A DNA stretch of 64,000 nucleotides from Bacteroidales bacterium M8 (GCA_001689495.1 LUJS01000031.1:1-64000), one strand, 5' to 3'. Shown: positions 15,881 to 27,097, counted from the first letter of the stretch. Program-made: numbers and translations. The notes: generated by a model from the sequence alone, not told the origin.

Positions 15881-16948
15881 ATGAACACTCCGGCCACATC
15901 ATCACCCAAACCCAAACCTAAGCCCTCGGCCCTGTCGGCCGTCGAGAGGGTGTTGCGCTATCTCTTTCCGGTCGTCGTCACCGTGGGGTTGGTGGTGTGG
16001 ATGTTCGGCAAGGTCGACTTCCACAAGATGATGCACGTCATCAGGTCGGGGTGCGACTTTTGGTGGATTGCCGCCATGATGCTGCTCACGACCATGTCGC
16101 GCATGATACGCGGCATACGCTGGGGCATACAGCTCAGGGCCGCCGGCGTGCCGAGGATGTCGGTCACCGCCGAGAGCGTGTCCATCTTCGGGGCATACGC
16201 CCTCAATCTGCTCTTCCCATGGCTGGGCGAGGCTTGGCGCTGCCTGTATGTGACCAAGCGGGAGAATGTCAAGCTATCCACGGTCATCGGCACCGATCTG
16301 GGCGACCGCATATCAGACGCCATCGTGATTGCGCTGCTCATAGCGCTGGCCTTCGTGGTGGCGCGTGGCCCACTCGACAGCTTCCTGTCGCACTATGCCA
16401 TCGGCAAGGATGTGGTCGACTTCACCGACAATCCGTGGATGTGGGGATGTCTTGCCATTGCCATAGGGCTGCTCTGGGCCGCCTATCTGATATTCAGGCA
16501 CACGCGCTATGTCGAGGACCTCGACCGCGCCGTGGCCAGTCTGTGGGCCGGATTCAAGGTGCTATTCACCATGCGCGGGCGCGGCCTCTATGTGGTGCTC
16601 ACCGTTGGCATCTGGGTCTGCTACTTTCTCGAGACCTATCTGTGTTTCTATGCCTTCCCCTTCACGCGGCGCCTCATCAGCGACCCCGCCACATTCTACG
16701 GACTGCTGCCGGGACTGGTGGTGTTCGTGTTCGGGTCGTGCAGCATGGGAGTCCCCTCTAACGGCGGACTGGGCCCGTGGAACATCGCCGTGATGTTCGC
16801 ACTGTCGCTCTATGGCATCCCGCAGACCGAAGGCGCCGCATTCTCGATGGTGGTATGGACATGCCAGAACCTGATGCAGATAGCCCTCGGCATCTTCGCG
16901 GCAGTCTACGTGACCACCCAAAAGAAAAAGAGAGGGCAGCAGGGATAG
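15881..16948 (+). CDS. lysylphosphatidylglycerol synthase/UPF0104-type membrane protein (flippase-like)
   Basis: A 355-residue polytopic inner-membrane protein resembling the LPG_synthase_TM (AglD/MprF flippase domain) family. After a Pro/Lys-rich N-terminus there are about eight hydrophobic helices (for example YLFPVVVTVGLVVWMF, WWIAAMMLLTTM, DAIVIALLIALAFVVA, GLYVVLTVGIWVCYFLETYL and LLPGLVVFVFG). Family-typical residues include RGIRWGIQL, the LLFPWLGEAWR loop and the GVPSNGGLGPWN segment. Family members translocate lipids or lipid-linked sugars, but no MprF synthase domain is present here, so the substrate is open. It ends convergently against the flavodiiron gene across the palindromic array at 16946-17011. 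Confidence 0.8.
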   Translation: MNTPATSSPKPKPKPSALSAVERVLRYLFPVVVTVGLVVWMFGKVDFHKMMHVIRSGCDFWWIAAMMLLTTMSRMIRGIRWGIQLRAAGVPRMSVTAESVSIFGAYALNLLFPWLGEAWRCLYVTKRENVKLSTVIGTDLGDRISDAIVIALLIALAFVVARGPLDSFLSHYAIGKDVVDFTDNPWMWGCLAIAIGLLWAAYLIFRHTRYVEDLDRAVASLWAGFKVLFTMRGRGLYVVLTVGIWVCYFLETYLCFYAFPFTRRLISDPATFYGLLPGLVVFVFGSCSMGVPSNGGLGPWNIAVMFALSLYGIPQTEGAAFSMVVWTCQNLMQIALGIFAAVYVTTQKKKRGQQG

Positions 16949-17011
16949 TTGGTCTAGTTATTCTAGTTCAACTAGTTCAACTAGACCAACTATATCAACT
17001 AGAATAACTAG
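16946..17011. repeat. palindromic array of 9-base units (array 1)
   Basis: Seven consecutive 9-base units, each beginning TAG (one TAT), such as TAGTTGGTC, TAGTTATTC, TAGTTCAAC and TAGACCAAC. A perfect 15-base inverted repeat pairs 16954-16968 with 16997-17011; alternatively 16946-16957 pairs perfectly with 16981-16992. The array lies between two convergent genes and overlaps the last codons and the stop (TGA at 16995-16997) of the flavodiiron gene. It probably works as a bidirectional terminator. Confidence 0.8.
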
Positions 17012-18200
17012 CCAGCCTTTCTGCGAGGGCAGTGGCGGCTGCGCGTATCTGCGACAGCTGCTCGCTGTCGGGCGACTGCTTCACCACTACCGGCTCGGTG
17101 ACGGTCTTCAGTCCGGCATTCTCAAGATGGTGTCCTATCTCGATGACGGCCTTCTGCGCCCATGTGTGCGACCCGAGGGTCATTATCTCGCGATTCTGTA
17201 TGCCGCGTATGGTTATGGCCTCCATGACCGCCGTGATGGGCGGGAAGAGGGTGTTGGAGTATGTCGGCGAGGCTATGACGAGGCCCCTGTGGCGGAATAT
17301 ATCGGCTATGATGTAGCTGAGGTCGGTCACCGAGGCGTTGATCACGGAGATGTCCTTGATGCCCGCGTCGGCCAGCGCGTCGGCGGCGGTCTCGGCCATC
17401 AGCTCGGTGTGGCCGTACATCGAGCCATAGACTATGGTCACGCCGTTGTCCAACGGCTCGTAGCGGCTCAGGGTGTCATACAGACCCTTTATCCTGTCTA
17501 TCTCCGAGCGCCATACGGGACCGTGTGTGGGGCAGACGGTGCCCAGCTCGAGCCCCTCGAGCTTCTTGAGCGCGCGTTGCACGAACATGCCGTACTTGCC
17601 CACGATGTTGCTGTAATACCTCACCATCTCGGGATAATAGCGCTCGGTGTTCATCTCGTTGTCGATGACGGCGCCGTTGAGCGCGCCGAAACATCCGAAG
17701 GCATCGCCGCTGAACAGTGTCTTCTCCTCGCGCAGATACGTCATCATCGTCTCGGGCCAGTGCACCATGGGGGTCAGTGCGAATTGCAGCGTGGTCTCGG
17801 GGCCGAGGCTCAGCGTGTCGCCGTCGGCCACGGCGAGCGTGCCGGTGTCCTCGCCATAATACCCCTTGACCATCGAGAGGGTCTGGGTGTTGCCCACGAT
17901 GACGATGTCGGGATATGCGGCGCGCAGTATGCGTATGGCGCCCGAGTGGTCGGGCTCCATGTGGTTGATGACGAGATAGTCGGGCCGGCGGTCGCCGATG
18001 AGGCTTGCGATATGGTCCGTGAGCTGCAGCGAGTGGCTCACCTCGACGCTGTCTATGATGGCGCACTTCTCGCTGCCCTCTATCAGATATGAGTTATAGC
18101 TCACTCCGAGCGGCAGGGGCCACATCCCCTCGAACTTGTGCGTGGTGCGGTCGTTGACGCCGATATAGTGTATTCTCTCCGAAATCTTCTCGGTCTTCAT
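16995..18200 (-). CDS. flavodiiron protein (A-type flavoprotein, O2/NO reductase)
   Basis: A 401-residue cytoplasmic enzyme that reduces oxygen to water, or nitric oxide to N2O, protecting anaerobes. The N-terminal metallo-beta-lactamase domain has all di-iron ligands: His80, Glu82, Asp84 (HMEPDH), His147, Asp166 and His226. The C-terminal flavodoxin domain starts near residue 253 with the FMN-binding loop YGSMYGHTE. No rubredoxin extension is present, so electrons must come from a separate donor. The last residues (SYSS) and the stop codon are encoded by the 9-base array between this gene and its convergent neighbour. Own promoter at 18235-18242. Confidence 0.93.
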   Translation of the reverse strand: MKTEKISERIHYIGVNDRTTHKFEGMWPLPLGVSYNSYLIEGSEKCAIIDSVEVSHSLQLTDHIASLIGDRRPDYLVINHMEPDHSGAIRILRAAYPDIVIVGNTQTLSMVKGYYGEDTGTLAVADGDTLSLGPETTLQFALTPMVHWPETMMTYLREEKTLFSGDAFGCFGALNGAVIDNEMNTERYYPEMVRYYSNIVGKYGMFVQRALKKLEGLELGTVCPTHGPVWRSEIDRIKGLYDTLSRYEPLDNGVTIVYGSMYGHTELMAETAADALADAGIKDISVINASVTDLSYIIADIFRHRGLVIASPTYSNTLFPPITAVMEAITIRGIQNREIMTLGSHTWAQKAVIEIGHHLENAGLKTVTEPVVVKQSPDSEQLSQIRAAATALAERLASYSS

Positions 18201-18234
18201 AGTCTGTGAGATATAGAATTGAAAAATCCGGACG

Positions 18235-18242
18235 CAAAGTTA
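18235..18242 (-). promoter_or_regulatory. flavodiiron gene promoter element
   Basis: TAACTTTG on the minus strand 35 bases before the start codon; a T-run ending in TTTG lies 22 bases upstream. Confidence 0.6.
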
Positions 18243-18285
18243 ATACTTTTTGTCCGGATTGTATCAAAAAAACTTTTGTCCCGTG

Positions 18286-18723
18286 TCAGAAGGGGAGGTC
18301 GTCTGTTGCCGAGGGTGCCAGATCGACGGCGGGGGGAGGCGTGGGTGCGCCGGCGGGAGTGGCATAGCCCTGAGGCATCTGGGGCGCGGCGCCGTATGAT
18401 GCGGCGGGGGCGAATCCGGGAGCTGCGGCGGGTGCGCCGGGCTGGGCCATGGCGGCGTCGGCGGGCTCGGCCTTCCATGCGCGGATGTCTACGTACCAGC
18501 GGCCGTTGAACTCGCGGCTGTCGATGTCGAAGCTCAGCTTGACGGTCTGGCCCACCTGAAGGGGATACTGGTCTACGCGCTCGCCAAAGAAGTTGAAGGC
18601 CACCTTCTTGGGATATGTCTCCATGGTCTCGAGCACGTATTCGCGCTTCTTCCACGGGTTGCCGGCTTTGGATGTGCCCCCCACTTCGGGAAGGGCAACG
18701 ATGATCTTACCTATGATTTCCAT
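18286..18723 (-). CDS. DUF3127 protein with SSB-like acidic tail
   Basis: A 145-residue protein. Residues 1-90 form the DUF3127 domain (MEIIGKIIVALPEVGGTSKAG, then KREYVLETMETYPKKVAFNFFGERVDQYPL and VKLSFDIDSREFNGRWYVDIRAWKAE), a small beta-barrel-like domain known from Bacteroidetes. Residues about 92-138 are a Pro/Ala/Gly-rich disordered linker, and the protein ends with DDLPF, the same kind of acidic Phe-terminated tip with which single-stranded DNA-binding proteins recruit partners. A nucleic-acid-binding role is therefore plausible, but inferred. The ATG at 18723 is chosen because the promoter TACCTTTG at 18762-18769 excludes the upstream ATG. Confidence 0.8.
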   Translation of the reverse strand: MEIIGKIIVALPEVGGTSKAGNPWKKREYVLETMETYPKKVAFNFFGERVDQYPLQVGQTVKLSFDIDSREFNGRWYVDIRAWKAEPADAAMAQPGAPAAAPGFAPAASYGAAPQMPQGYATPAGAPTPPPAVDLAPSATDDLPF

Positions 18724-18761
18724 TATGTGATGTTGTTGTTTTTGTTGCGGGTGAATAGATG

Positions 18762-18804
18762 CAAAGGTAGCGTTTTTTTGGCGGACAGCCAAAAAAACGC
18801 TACC
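18762..18804 (-). promoter_or_regulatory. DUF3127 promoter buried in a perfect 17-bp palindrome
   Basis: On the minus strand TTTG, 20 bases, then TACCTTTG at 18762-18769. The same DNA is a perfect inverted repeat (18766-18782 with 18788-18804, 5-base loop). The palindrome lies directly after the stop of the upstream hypothetical gene (18828), so it may end that transcript and start the next. Confidence 0.7.
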
Positions 18805-18827
18805 TAAATTTGTTGCCTCGAGGGGGC

Positions 18828-19208
18828 TTACTTCTTGACGTAGTAGCGGCCTACCTTGAAGGTCTTGTCGGCGGTCTTGAGCACGGTGTGCACCACGAGG
18901 ACATCGCCGAGCACCACTCTGTTGGTGGTGGTAGTGCCCGTGACGCCGCGTGCCGGGGTGGCATAGTCGGGGTTGAACTTCTTGTTCAGCTTGTCGGCGA
19001 TGGCGCTCTTGCCGTCCGATGCGGCAATGACGAGTTTGTTGTCGGCGGCCACCTTCTTGGCCAGCGCGGTCTCGTTGCCGTCATAGGCATAGTACGAGGC
19101 GCTGTTGCCATTCTCGTCGGTGACGTGATATATCGCGGGATATGACCAGCCTCCTGCCGAGCCGTCGGACGATAGCTTGCCCTCGGCCGTGAATGTATAT
19201 TTTGCCAT
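18828..19208 (-). CDS. hypothetical protein, 126 residues
   Basis: A small soluble protein without signal peptide or membrane segment. The N-terminal part (MAKYTFTAEGKLSSDGSAGG, then YPAIYHVTDENGNSASYYAYDGNE) looks beta-rich; the middle is a Lys/Ala helix and the C-terminus ends GRYYVKK. I recognise no family. It starts 12 bases after the stop of the 253-residue gene upstream, so the two form a small operon, and both products begin MAK. A structural, possibly nucleic-acid- or peptide-binding role is conceivable but unsupported. Confidence 0.7.
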   Translation of the reverse strand: MAKYTFTAEGKLSSDGSAGGWSYPAIYHVTDENGNSASYYAYDGNETALAKKVAADNKLVIAASDGKSAIADKLNKKFNPDYATPARGVTGTTTTNRVVLGDVLVVHTVLKTADKTFKVGRYYVKK

Positions 19209-19220
19209 AGTACTTGGGAT

Positions 19221-19982
19221 TTAGCGGTTGAGGATTGCCTCCATCTTGTCCTTGGTGGTGTTGTTGGGTATCTGGCCGACAAAGTCGAGCGCGAAGCCGT
19301 CGAGGGCTGTCACCCAGTCGTCGTTGGTGGCCACCTGCAGGCTCATGCCGGCATCCTTGGCCTGTGCGATGAAGTCGCCCACGGTGAGGTCGGGCGAGAA
19401 TACGGTGCGCTCCTTCAGGCCCAGCTCGCTCAGGGGTATGTCGATGCCCTCGCCGCGTTTGTTGACGTCGCAGCGCTTGACGCCCTGCTTGATGCGCAGG
19501 TGGCCGCCGAACATGGCCTCGAATGCCTTCTGCAGGTCGAGGGTGCTCATCTCGGGGTTGGCGACGAGGCCTACCTCTACCTCTTCGACCTCGGGCTTGT
19601 AGTCGCCGTTGATGAAGTCGATGATCTTCGAGCCGTACATGCGGGTGAACCATGTGGGCTGCTGTGCCAGACCCAGCATCTCGCCGATCTTGCGGAGCAC
19701 CTTGATGGTGTTGCCGTGAACGCGATAGGTCTCGATCGAGCCGTTGTCGCGGCGCACGATGGTATATTCGTCCACGTTGGCGGTGGTGCCGTCGCCGAAT
19801 GCCTTGACCATCTCGCGGCCGAAGGTCTGGGTGTTCCACTTGGGGTCGAACTTGAACTTGACTGCCGCTGCGGCCTCGCGAAGCGAGCCGATCACGTTGT
19901 CGAATATCTGGCAGACACGGATCGAGCCGTTGTCTTCCTGTGTGATGATGTACTCATCGTAGATTGCGGATTTCTTTGCCAT
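19221..19982 (-). CDS. hypothetical protein with a duplicated N-terminal module
   Basis: A 253-residue protein of unknown function. Residues about 8-60 (YDEYIITQEDNGSIRVCQIF...) and about 70-125 (VDEYTIVRRDNGSIETYRVH...) are clearly two copies of one module of about 60 residues: EYxIxxxDNGSI followed by a hydrophobic helix and a C-terminal FxxxMxxxFxxG helix. The second half (about 140-253) has a LVANPEMSTLDLQKAFEAMFG segment and is different. No signal peptide or membrane helix. It leads a two-gene operon with the 126-residue gene, with a TAACTTTG element at 20011-20018, and lies downstream of a small HTH gene on the same strand, which may regulate it. Confidence 0.72.
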   Translation of the reverse strand: MAKKSAIYDEYIITQEDNGSIRVCQIFDNVIGSLREAAAAVKFKFDPKWNTQTFGREMVKAFGDGTTANVDEYTIVRRDNGSIETYRVHGNTIKVLRKIGEMLGLAQQPTWFTRMYGSKIIDFINGDYKPEVEEVEVGLVANPEMSTLDLQKAFEAMFGGHLRIKQGVKRCDVNKRGEGIDIPLSELGLKERTVFSPDLTVGDFIAQAKDAGMSLQVATNDDWVTALDGFALDFVGQIPNNTTKDKMEAILNR

Positions 19983-20010
19983 TATTATTTGGTTGAAATT
20001 AAGTTTTTTA

Positions 20011-20018
20011 CAAAGTTA
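20011..20018 (-). promoter_or_regulatory. promoter element of the duplicated-module gene
   Basis: TAACTTTG on the minus strand, 28 bases before the start at 19982; no TTG found at the expected upstream distance. Confidence 0.55.
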
Positions 20019-20086
20019 TGTCTTTTGGGCGTGAGGAATGCCGATATGATGTGGTATGGTATGTCACGAAAGTGTGAAATGATATT

Positions 20087-20410
20087 TCACACCCGCGAGC
20101 GTTTGTCCTTGAATGTCTTGTATGATTCGCTGTAGATCTTGAAAAAGTCAACGCCGAGAATCCTGCTGATTCGCATCAGCAGCAACGTGTCGATGTTGTG
20201 TCGCCTGAAGATGTCGTAGATGTTGCGGCGGTCGCAGTTGAGCTGTCGCCCGAACCACGACACCGAGCGCTCTTGGGCACGCAACTCCTCCTCGATGATG
20301 CGCCCTATCATGGGGAACCGCGACATGGCGTCGACGTCCCTTTCCTCGTCGGTCTTAGGTTTGAGAGTTTCTGTTGATTCGCTTTGTTGTATGGTCTTTG
20401 TTCTCGTCAT
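20087..20410 (-). CDS. small helix-turn-helix DNA-binding protein
   Basis: A 107-residue protein. The N-terminal 30 residues are polar and probably flexible. Residues about 34-95 form an XRE-like helical domain: MIGRIIEEELRAQERSVSWF, then GRQLNCDRRNIYDIFRRHNI (turn and recognition helix) and LLMRISRILGVDFFKIYSE. Such small regulators are common in Bacteroides. The frame is open to 20647, but the extra N-terminal sequence is Arg/Pro/Cys-rich and not protein-like, so I start at the ATG at 20410. A complete promoter lies about 235 bases upstream (20645-20676), which implies a long untranslated leader. Possible targets are the two unknown genes immediately downstream. Confidence 0.75.
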   Translation of the reverse strand: MTRTKTIQQSESTETLKPKTDEERDVDAMSRFPMIGRIIEEELRAQERSVSWFGRQLNCDRRNIYDIFRRHNIDTLLLMRISRILGVDFFKIYSESYKTFKDKRSRV

Positions 20411-20644
20411 TTTCTGGTATGTCGAAACATCTGGCCGCGCGTCCGGCGGCGGCCATGACATCTCGGCAAGACGGTGCCGAACAATTACTGATACATCTTT
20501 GCGACAGACCCATGGGCAGGTCTGCCGGACCGTGTGGGAAGCGCGTCTACTTGACTTGCGGCATGCCTCGGACGGCATGGCAGACAAGGAATCCTCCGGT
20601 CCGGGGCGGGTGGCGATTGGGTGCGTTTCCCGCCCTTGCTGACA
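20411..20644 (-). other. long GC-rich leader of the HTH gene
   Basis: Between the promoter at 20645-20676 and the HTH start at 20410 lie about 230 bases with no convincing coding potential. The region is GC-rich with several local inverted repeats (for example GCATGCC / GGCATGGC near 20560-20580). It may be a regulatory leader or contain an unrecognised small RNA. Confidence 0.35.
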
Positions 20645-20676
20645 CAAAATTAGCGATAATGTATCAGACTTCCAAA
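20645..20676 (-). promoter_or_regulatory. promoter upstream of the HTH gene
   Basis: On the minus strand TTTG at 20673-20676, exactly 20 bases, then TAATTTTG at 20645-20652: a full consensus match. Confidence 0.7.
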
Positions 20677-20687
20677 TTTTTGGGAGG

Positions 20688-20731
20688 CAAAAAAAGCGGG
20701 TCTGACGTGCCTCAGAGGCATTTCAGACCCG
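20688..20731 (-). terminator. secA operon terminator
   Basis: On the minus strand a 10-base-pair stem GCGGGTCTGA (complement of 20722-20731) and TCAGACCCGC (complement of 20695-20704), followed by seven T residues. It closes the long operon that ends with secA. Confidence 0.88.
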
Positions 20732-20755
20732 CAGTTCAGTTCAATCGGCTATTTC

Positions 20756-24151
<3,396 letters not shown>

Positions 24152-24190
24152 TGTCAGTGTGGATTGTTGTGTTGTGGATTGTGAATGTTG

Positions 24191-25813
24191 TTATTTGATC
24201 GGAGGGAGCTTTGCGGCATTGGGCGACCTGATGCGCAGTATGCGCGCCACGGTGGGCGCGATGGTGCGGGCGTCGATGGTGCGGGTCAGCGTGGCCGGCT
24301 CGACGTCGGGCGCCATTATGTAGACGGGCGATGTCGTGGCCTGCCATCTCACGACCGGCAGGCGTGTCTCGCCGAGATTCTCGTCGGTGTCGTCGCCGTC
24401 AGAAATCTCCCAGCCGGGATTGACGGTGACCAGCAGGTCGCCCGCGGCGGGCGGATATATGTTGCGCTCGAGGGCCGCGGGGTTGTCGCCCGCGCGGCGC
24501 GCCAGTATGTCGTCTATGGTATAGACCTCGCTCACGCCGGCCATGCGGCTCAGGAAGTCGGCGCACTCGCCCCTCAGGGCGGCGATGTCGATGCCGCGCT
24601 CCTTGGCCAGATTGTGGTTGAGGTGGAAGAATCCGTTATAGTATCCGCTGACCCACTCGCCGTTGCCGTGCAGGGCCATCAGATAGACGTTGAGCAGCGA
24701 CACGGCCTTGCGGGGCGAGAACGTGCCCGAGGGGATGGCCCAGCGCTCCTCGTCGCGCTTGCCTCCGGTTGGGGCGGGCGTGCCGGCGATGAACAGCAGT
24801 GTCGAGTCCATGCCGGGACCCTTCTCGATGGCGCGTATCAGGTTGGCGATCTCGCCGTCCAGACGCACGTATGCGTCCATCGTCTCGATGCGGTTGTCGG
24901 CGTCGCGGCCATACAGATAGGGCGACAGGTCGAAACCCACGCTGATCATGTCTGTGACCTGCTTGCGGCCCAGAGGCACCGTGGTGATGAGGTCGGCCGC
25001 GGTGGCGGCTATCTCGCGGTTGCCGGGAGCCGATGCCTTGAACATCCTGAATCTGTCGGCGTCGCGGGCGGGGAACGTATGGCGGAAGGGGTATAGCTTC
25101 TTGTAGTCGGGCAGGTCGGGATAGCGGTCCAGCTTCATGGCCGGCTCCCATGCCATCGTGTCGAGGCGCGACCCGAGGGTCAGGCCCACGTTTCGGCGGG
25201 CAATGGCCGTGGGCGTCTCGCGATAGTGGTTGGCCGATGTCCACTTGCCGTCGACGTCGCTGATCCAGAATGCCGAGTTGCCGGCATGTCCACCCAGTAT
25301 CACGGCCATCTGCGGGTCGGCCGCGAGGGCGTGTACGGTGCCGAGACCGCCGTCGGCTATGCGTATCTCGTCAGACAGGGTCGAGACGAGCAGTCGCCCG
25401 GGGGTGAGGTCGCGGTCGGTATAGGTGCCGGCCTTCTCGGTGGGGAGCAGGGCCGGTATGTCGGTGCGGGTGGTGGCGTTCCAGACGCGGGCCGAGGGGA
25501 CGCCGTTGACGCCGGGCGCGGCGCCGGTCACCAGCATGGCGGTGGCGGCGGTGGCGTCAATGCCGGGGCCGTAGTCGACGTTCTCAATCGAGAGGCCCTG
25601 CGATATGACGCGGTTGAATCCGTCGGGCCCGAAGTTTGACCTGAGCAGGTCGATGTAGTCGGCCGAGAGTCCCTTGACAAAAATCCCCACCACCAGTTTG
25701 GGGCGGGGTGTGGGGGCCTTGGGGCCTGATGTGGCCGCAGCGATGCCCATGGTCACCATCGAGGCAACCAGCACACAGGCGATTCGTGATGTAATGGGCG
25801 ATTTGCGCGACAC
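24191..25813 (-). CDS. PafA-like alkaline phosphatase-fold protein, probable pseudoenzyme
   Basis: A 540-residue exported protein (signal peptide about 1-26) whose whole length follows the type I phosphodiesterase/PafA phosphatase family: KLVVGIFVKGLSADYIDLL, TAMLVTGAAPGVNGV, GGHAGNSAFW, LDGEIANLIRAIEK and TIAPTVARILRIRSPNAAKL align with known landmarks. Nearly all catalytic and metal-binding positions differ: the Asp of the usual VDQ segment is Lys (FVKG), the GHA after the nucleophile is ATA, the Asp-His pair of the usual ADHG is replaced (FIAGTPAP), the His of the D..H metal site is Tyr (FDLSPYLYG), and the substrate-binding K.R pair is absent. It is therefore likely inactive as a phosphatase and may have a binding or scaffolding role. 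It starts with GTG and sits between the DUF4105 gene and secA in one operon. Confidence 0.75.
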   Translation of the reverse strand: MSRKSPITSRIACVLVASMVTMGIAAATSGPKAPTPRPKLVVGIFVKGLSADYIDLLRSNFGPDGFNRVISQGLSIENVDYGPGIDATAATAMLVTGAAPGVNGVPSARVWNATTRTDIPALLPTEKAGTYTDRDLTPGRLLVSTLSDEIRIADGGLGTVHALAADPQMAVILGGHAGNSAFWISDVDGKWTSANHYRETPTAIARRNVGLTLGSRLDTMAWEPAMKLDRYPDLPDYKKLYPFRHTFPARDADRFRMFKASAPGNREIAATAADLITTVPLGRKQVTDMISVGFDLSPYLYGRDADNRIETMDAYVRLDGEIANLIRAIEKGPGMDSTLLFIAGTPAPTGGKRDEERWAIPSGTFSPRKAVSLLNVYLMALHGNGEWVSGYYNGFFHLNHNLAKERGIDIAALRGECADFLSRMAGVSEVYTIDDILARRAGDNPAALERNIYPPAAGDLLVTVNPGWEISDGDDTDENLGETRLPVVRWQATTSPVYIMAPDVEPATLTRTIDARTIAPTVARILRIRSPNAAKLPPIK

Positions 25814-25850
25814 TTGTTGGATATTGTTGTTGAGGGGTTGGCGGATAGAT

Positions 25851-25897
25851 GAACTAGTTGGTCTAGTTGAACTAGTTTAACTAGAAAAACTATAAAG
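25851..25897. repeat. array of 9-base units (array 2)
   Basis: TAG recurs at 25855, 25864, 25873 and 25882, with TAT at 25891, exactly 9 bases apart; units include TAGTTGGTC and TAGTTGAAC. It fills the gap between the DUF4105 gene and the pseudo-phosphatase gene and encodes the last residues (SFSS) and TAA stop of the DUF4105 product. Confidence 0.75.
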
Positions 25898-27097
25898 ACA
25901 GCACTCCACTATAACATATAACACCTTACCCCGGTGGTTTTGTTTGATTGCGGCTGCGGCGCGCAGGGCCGAGGCGGCCATGAGCGGTATGAAAGCCGGG
26001 TTGGGCGACTGCACTCCGAGCGCAAGGAGCACTCCGAGCACTATCAAGAGTGCAAAGTTAACACTTTGATAGCAAAACTCCAAGCGTTTGCCCTTTTTTA
26101 GCCACGGCGCCACGGCACCGATGAAACACAGGGGGTTGAGCCAGAGGTATAGCCAGTTGGGCGAGGTGGCTTCGTGTACGGACACGAATATCAGGAATGT
26201 CAGCAGCAGTCCCGAGAGGCCCAAGACCGCGAAGTAGACCGTGTCGAACCATCGTCCCCACCGCGCCATGCCACGCATCTGCAATATGGTGACGGTGAAC
26301 GCAATGGCAAACACAGCCCATCCCCAGAACAGGGGCGTGAGGGCAAGCGGCGTGGGGCCGAGCGAGGCCGACGGGGTGTCGGGTCCACCCACCAGCCACT
26401 GCGACGAGCGCACAATCGGGGTGCCCGTGGACGTGGTGGCACCGGCCAGCATGTCGGCCAGCATGACGGGGGCGAAAGATGCCTCGCGCTCGCTGACGGG
26501 ACGGTCTATCCCTGAGCCGAGGGCGGTGTCGATGCCAAACTGATACCACGGATAGTTGGCGTGAAAGTGGCGCATGGCGTTGCGGAACGTGTTGCGCTCC
26601 GAGGCGGGCACTCCGGGCGACGACAGTGTCAGCGTGTCGCCCAAGGCCCTCTCTATCAACGCCAGCGGACGGGTGGCGCAGTTGTCGAGCACATAGTTGT
26701 AGCGATAGACGCGGTTTTCGGGCCGCAAGTTCTCGAATATCAGCTCCATCAGCCGCTCGGTCTGCAGCGAGTCGAGCGCGAGTGTCTGCTCGTAGACCGC
26801 GCGTCCGTCCGCGCGGTATGAGTCGAGAAACAGATCGGTGGGGAACGCCGCGGCGAGATAGTCGGTCTCGCCCTTGACGAATCGGTAGACAAATCCGGGC
26901 GAGTTGAAGTCGAACACGCCCCAGTTGACGGTCATGTCCTGATTGTTGTCGAATCTGATCCTGAGGCCGGTATGCCCCTCGAGCTCGTATATGTCGCTCC
27001 CCTCCATGCATGTCAGCAGCGACACCTCGGCACGCGGGGCTGCAGCGGCTGTCAGCGCGACGATGATGGCGACGAGGCTTGTGAGTATGCGTTTCAT
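25877..27097 (-). CDS. DUF4105 membrane protein
   Basis: A 406-residue inner-membrane/periplasmic protein. Residues 1-19 are a signal peptide (MKRILTSLVAIIVALTAAAA). The DUF4105 domain (about 25-230) has the conserved EGHTGLRIRFD, NWGVFDFNSPGFVYRFVKGETDYLAA, YEQTLALDSLQ and RYNYVLDNCATRPLALIERAL, with a Cys/Asp/Asn pattern that looks enzyme-like. Five or six hydrophobic helices follow. The start at 27097 overlaps the mutL stop in an ATGA, so the two are translationally coupled. The final CCLYSFSS and the stop codon fall in the 9-base array at 25851-25897. The family is common in Bacteroidetes; its function is not established. Confidence 0.82.
   Translation of the reverse strand: MKRILTSLVAIIVALTAAAAPRAEVSLLTCMEGSDIYELEGHTGLRIRFDNNQDMTVNWGVFDFNSPGFVYRFVKGETDYLAAAFPTDLFLDSYRADGRAVYEQTLALDSLQTERLMELIFENLRPENRVYRYNYVLDNCATRPLALIERALGDTLTLSSPGVPASERNTFRNAMRHFHANYPWYQFGIDTALGSGIDRPVSEREASFAPVMLADMLAGATTSTGTPIVRSSQWLVGGPDTPSASLGPTPLALTPLFWGWAVFAIAFTVTILQMRGMARWGRWFDTVYFAVLGLSGLLLTFLIFVSVHEATSPNWLYLWLNPLCFIGAVAPWLKKGKRLEFCYQSVNFALLIVLGVLLALGVQSPNPAFIPLMAASALRAAAAIKQNHRGKVLYVIVECCLYSFSS

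Noticed and set aside
16946..17011. Insertion-sequence or MITE ends
   Set aside because: No transposase, no target-site duplication and no long conserved terminal repeat; the period of 9 explains the symmetry.
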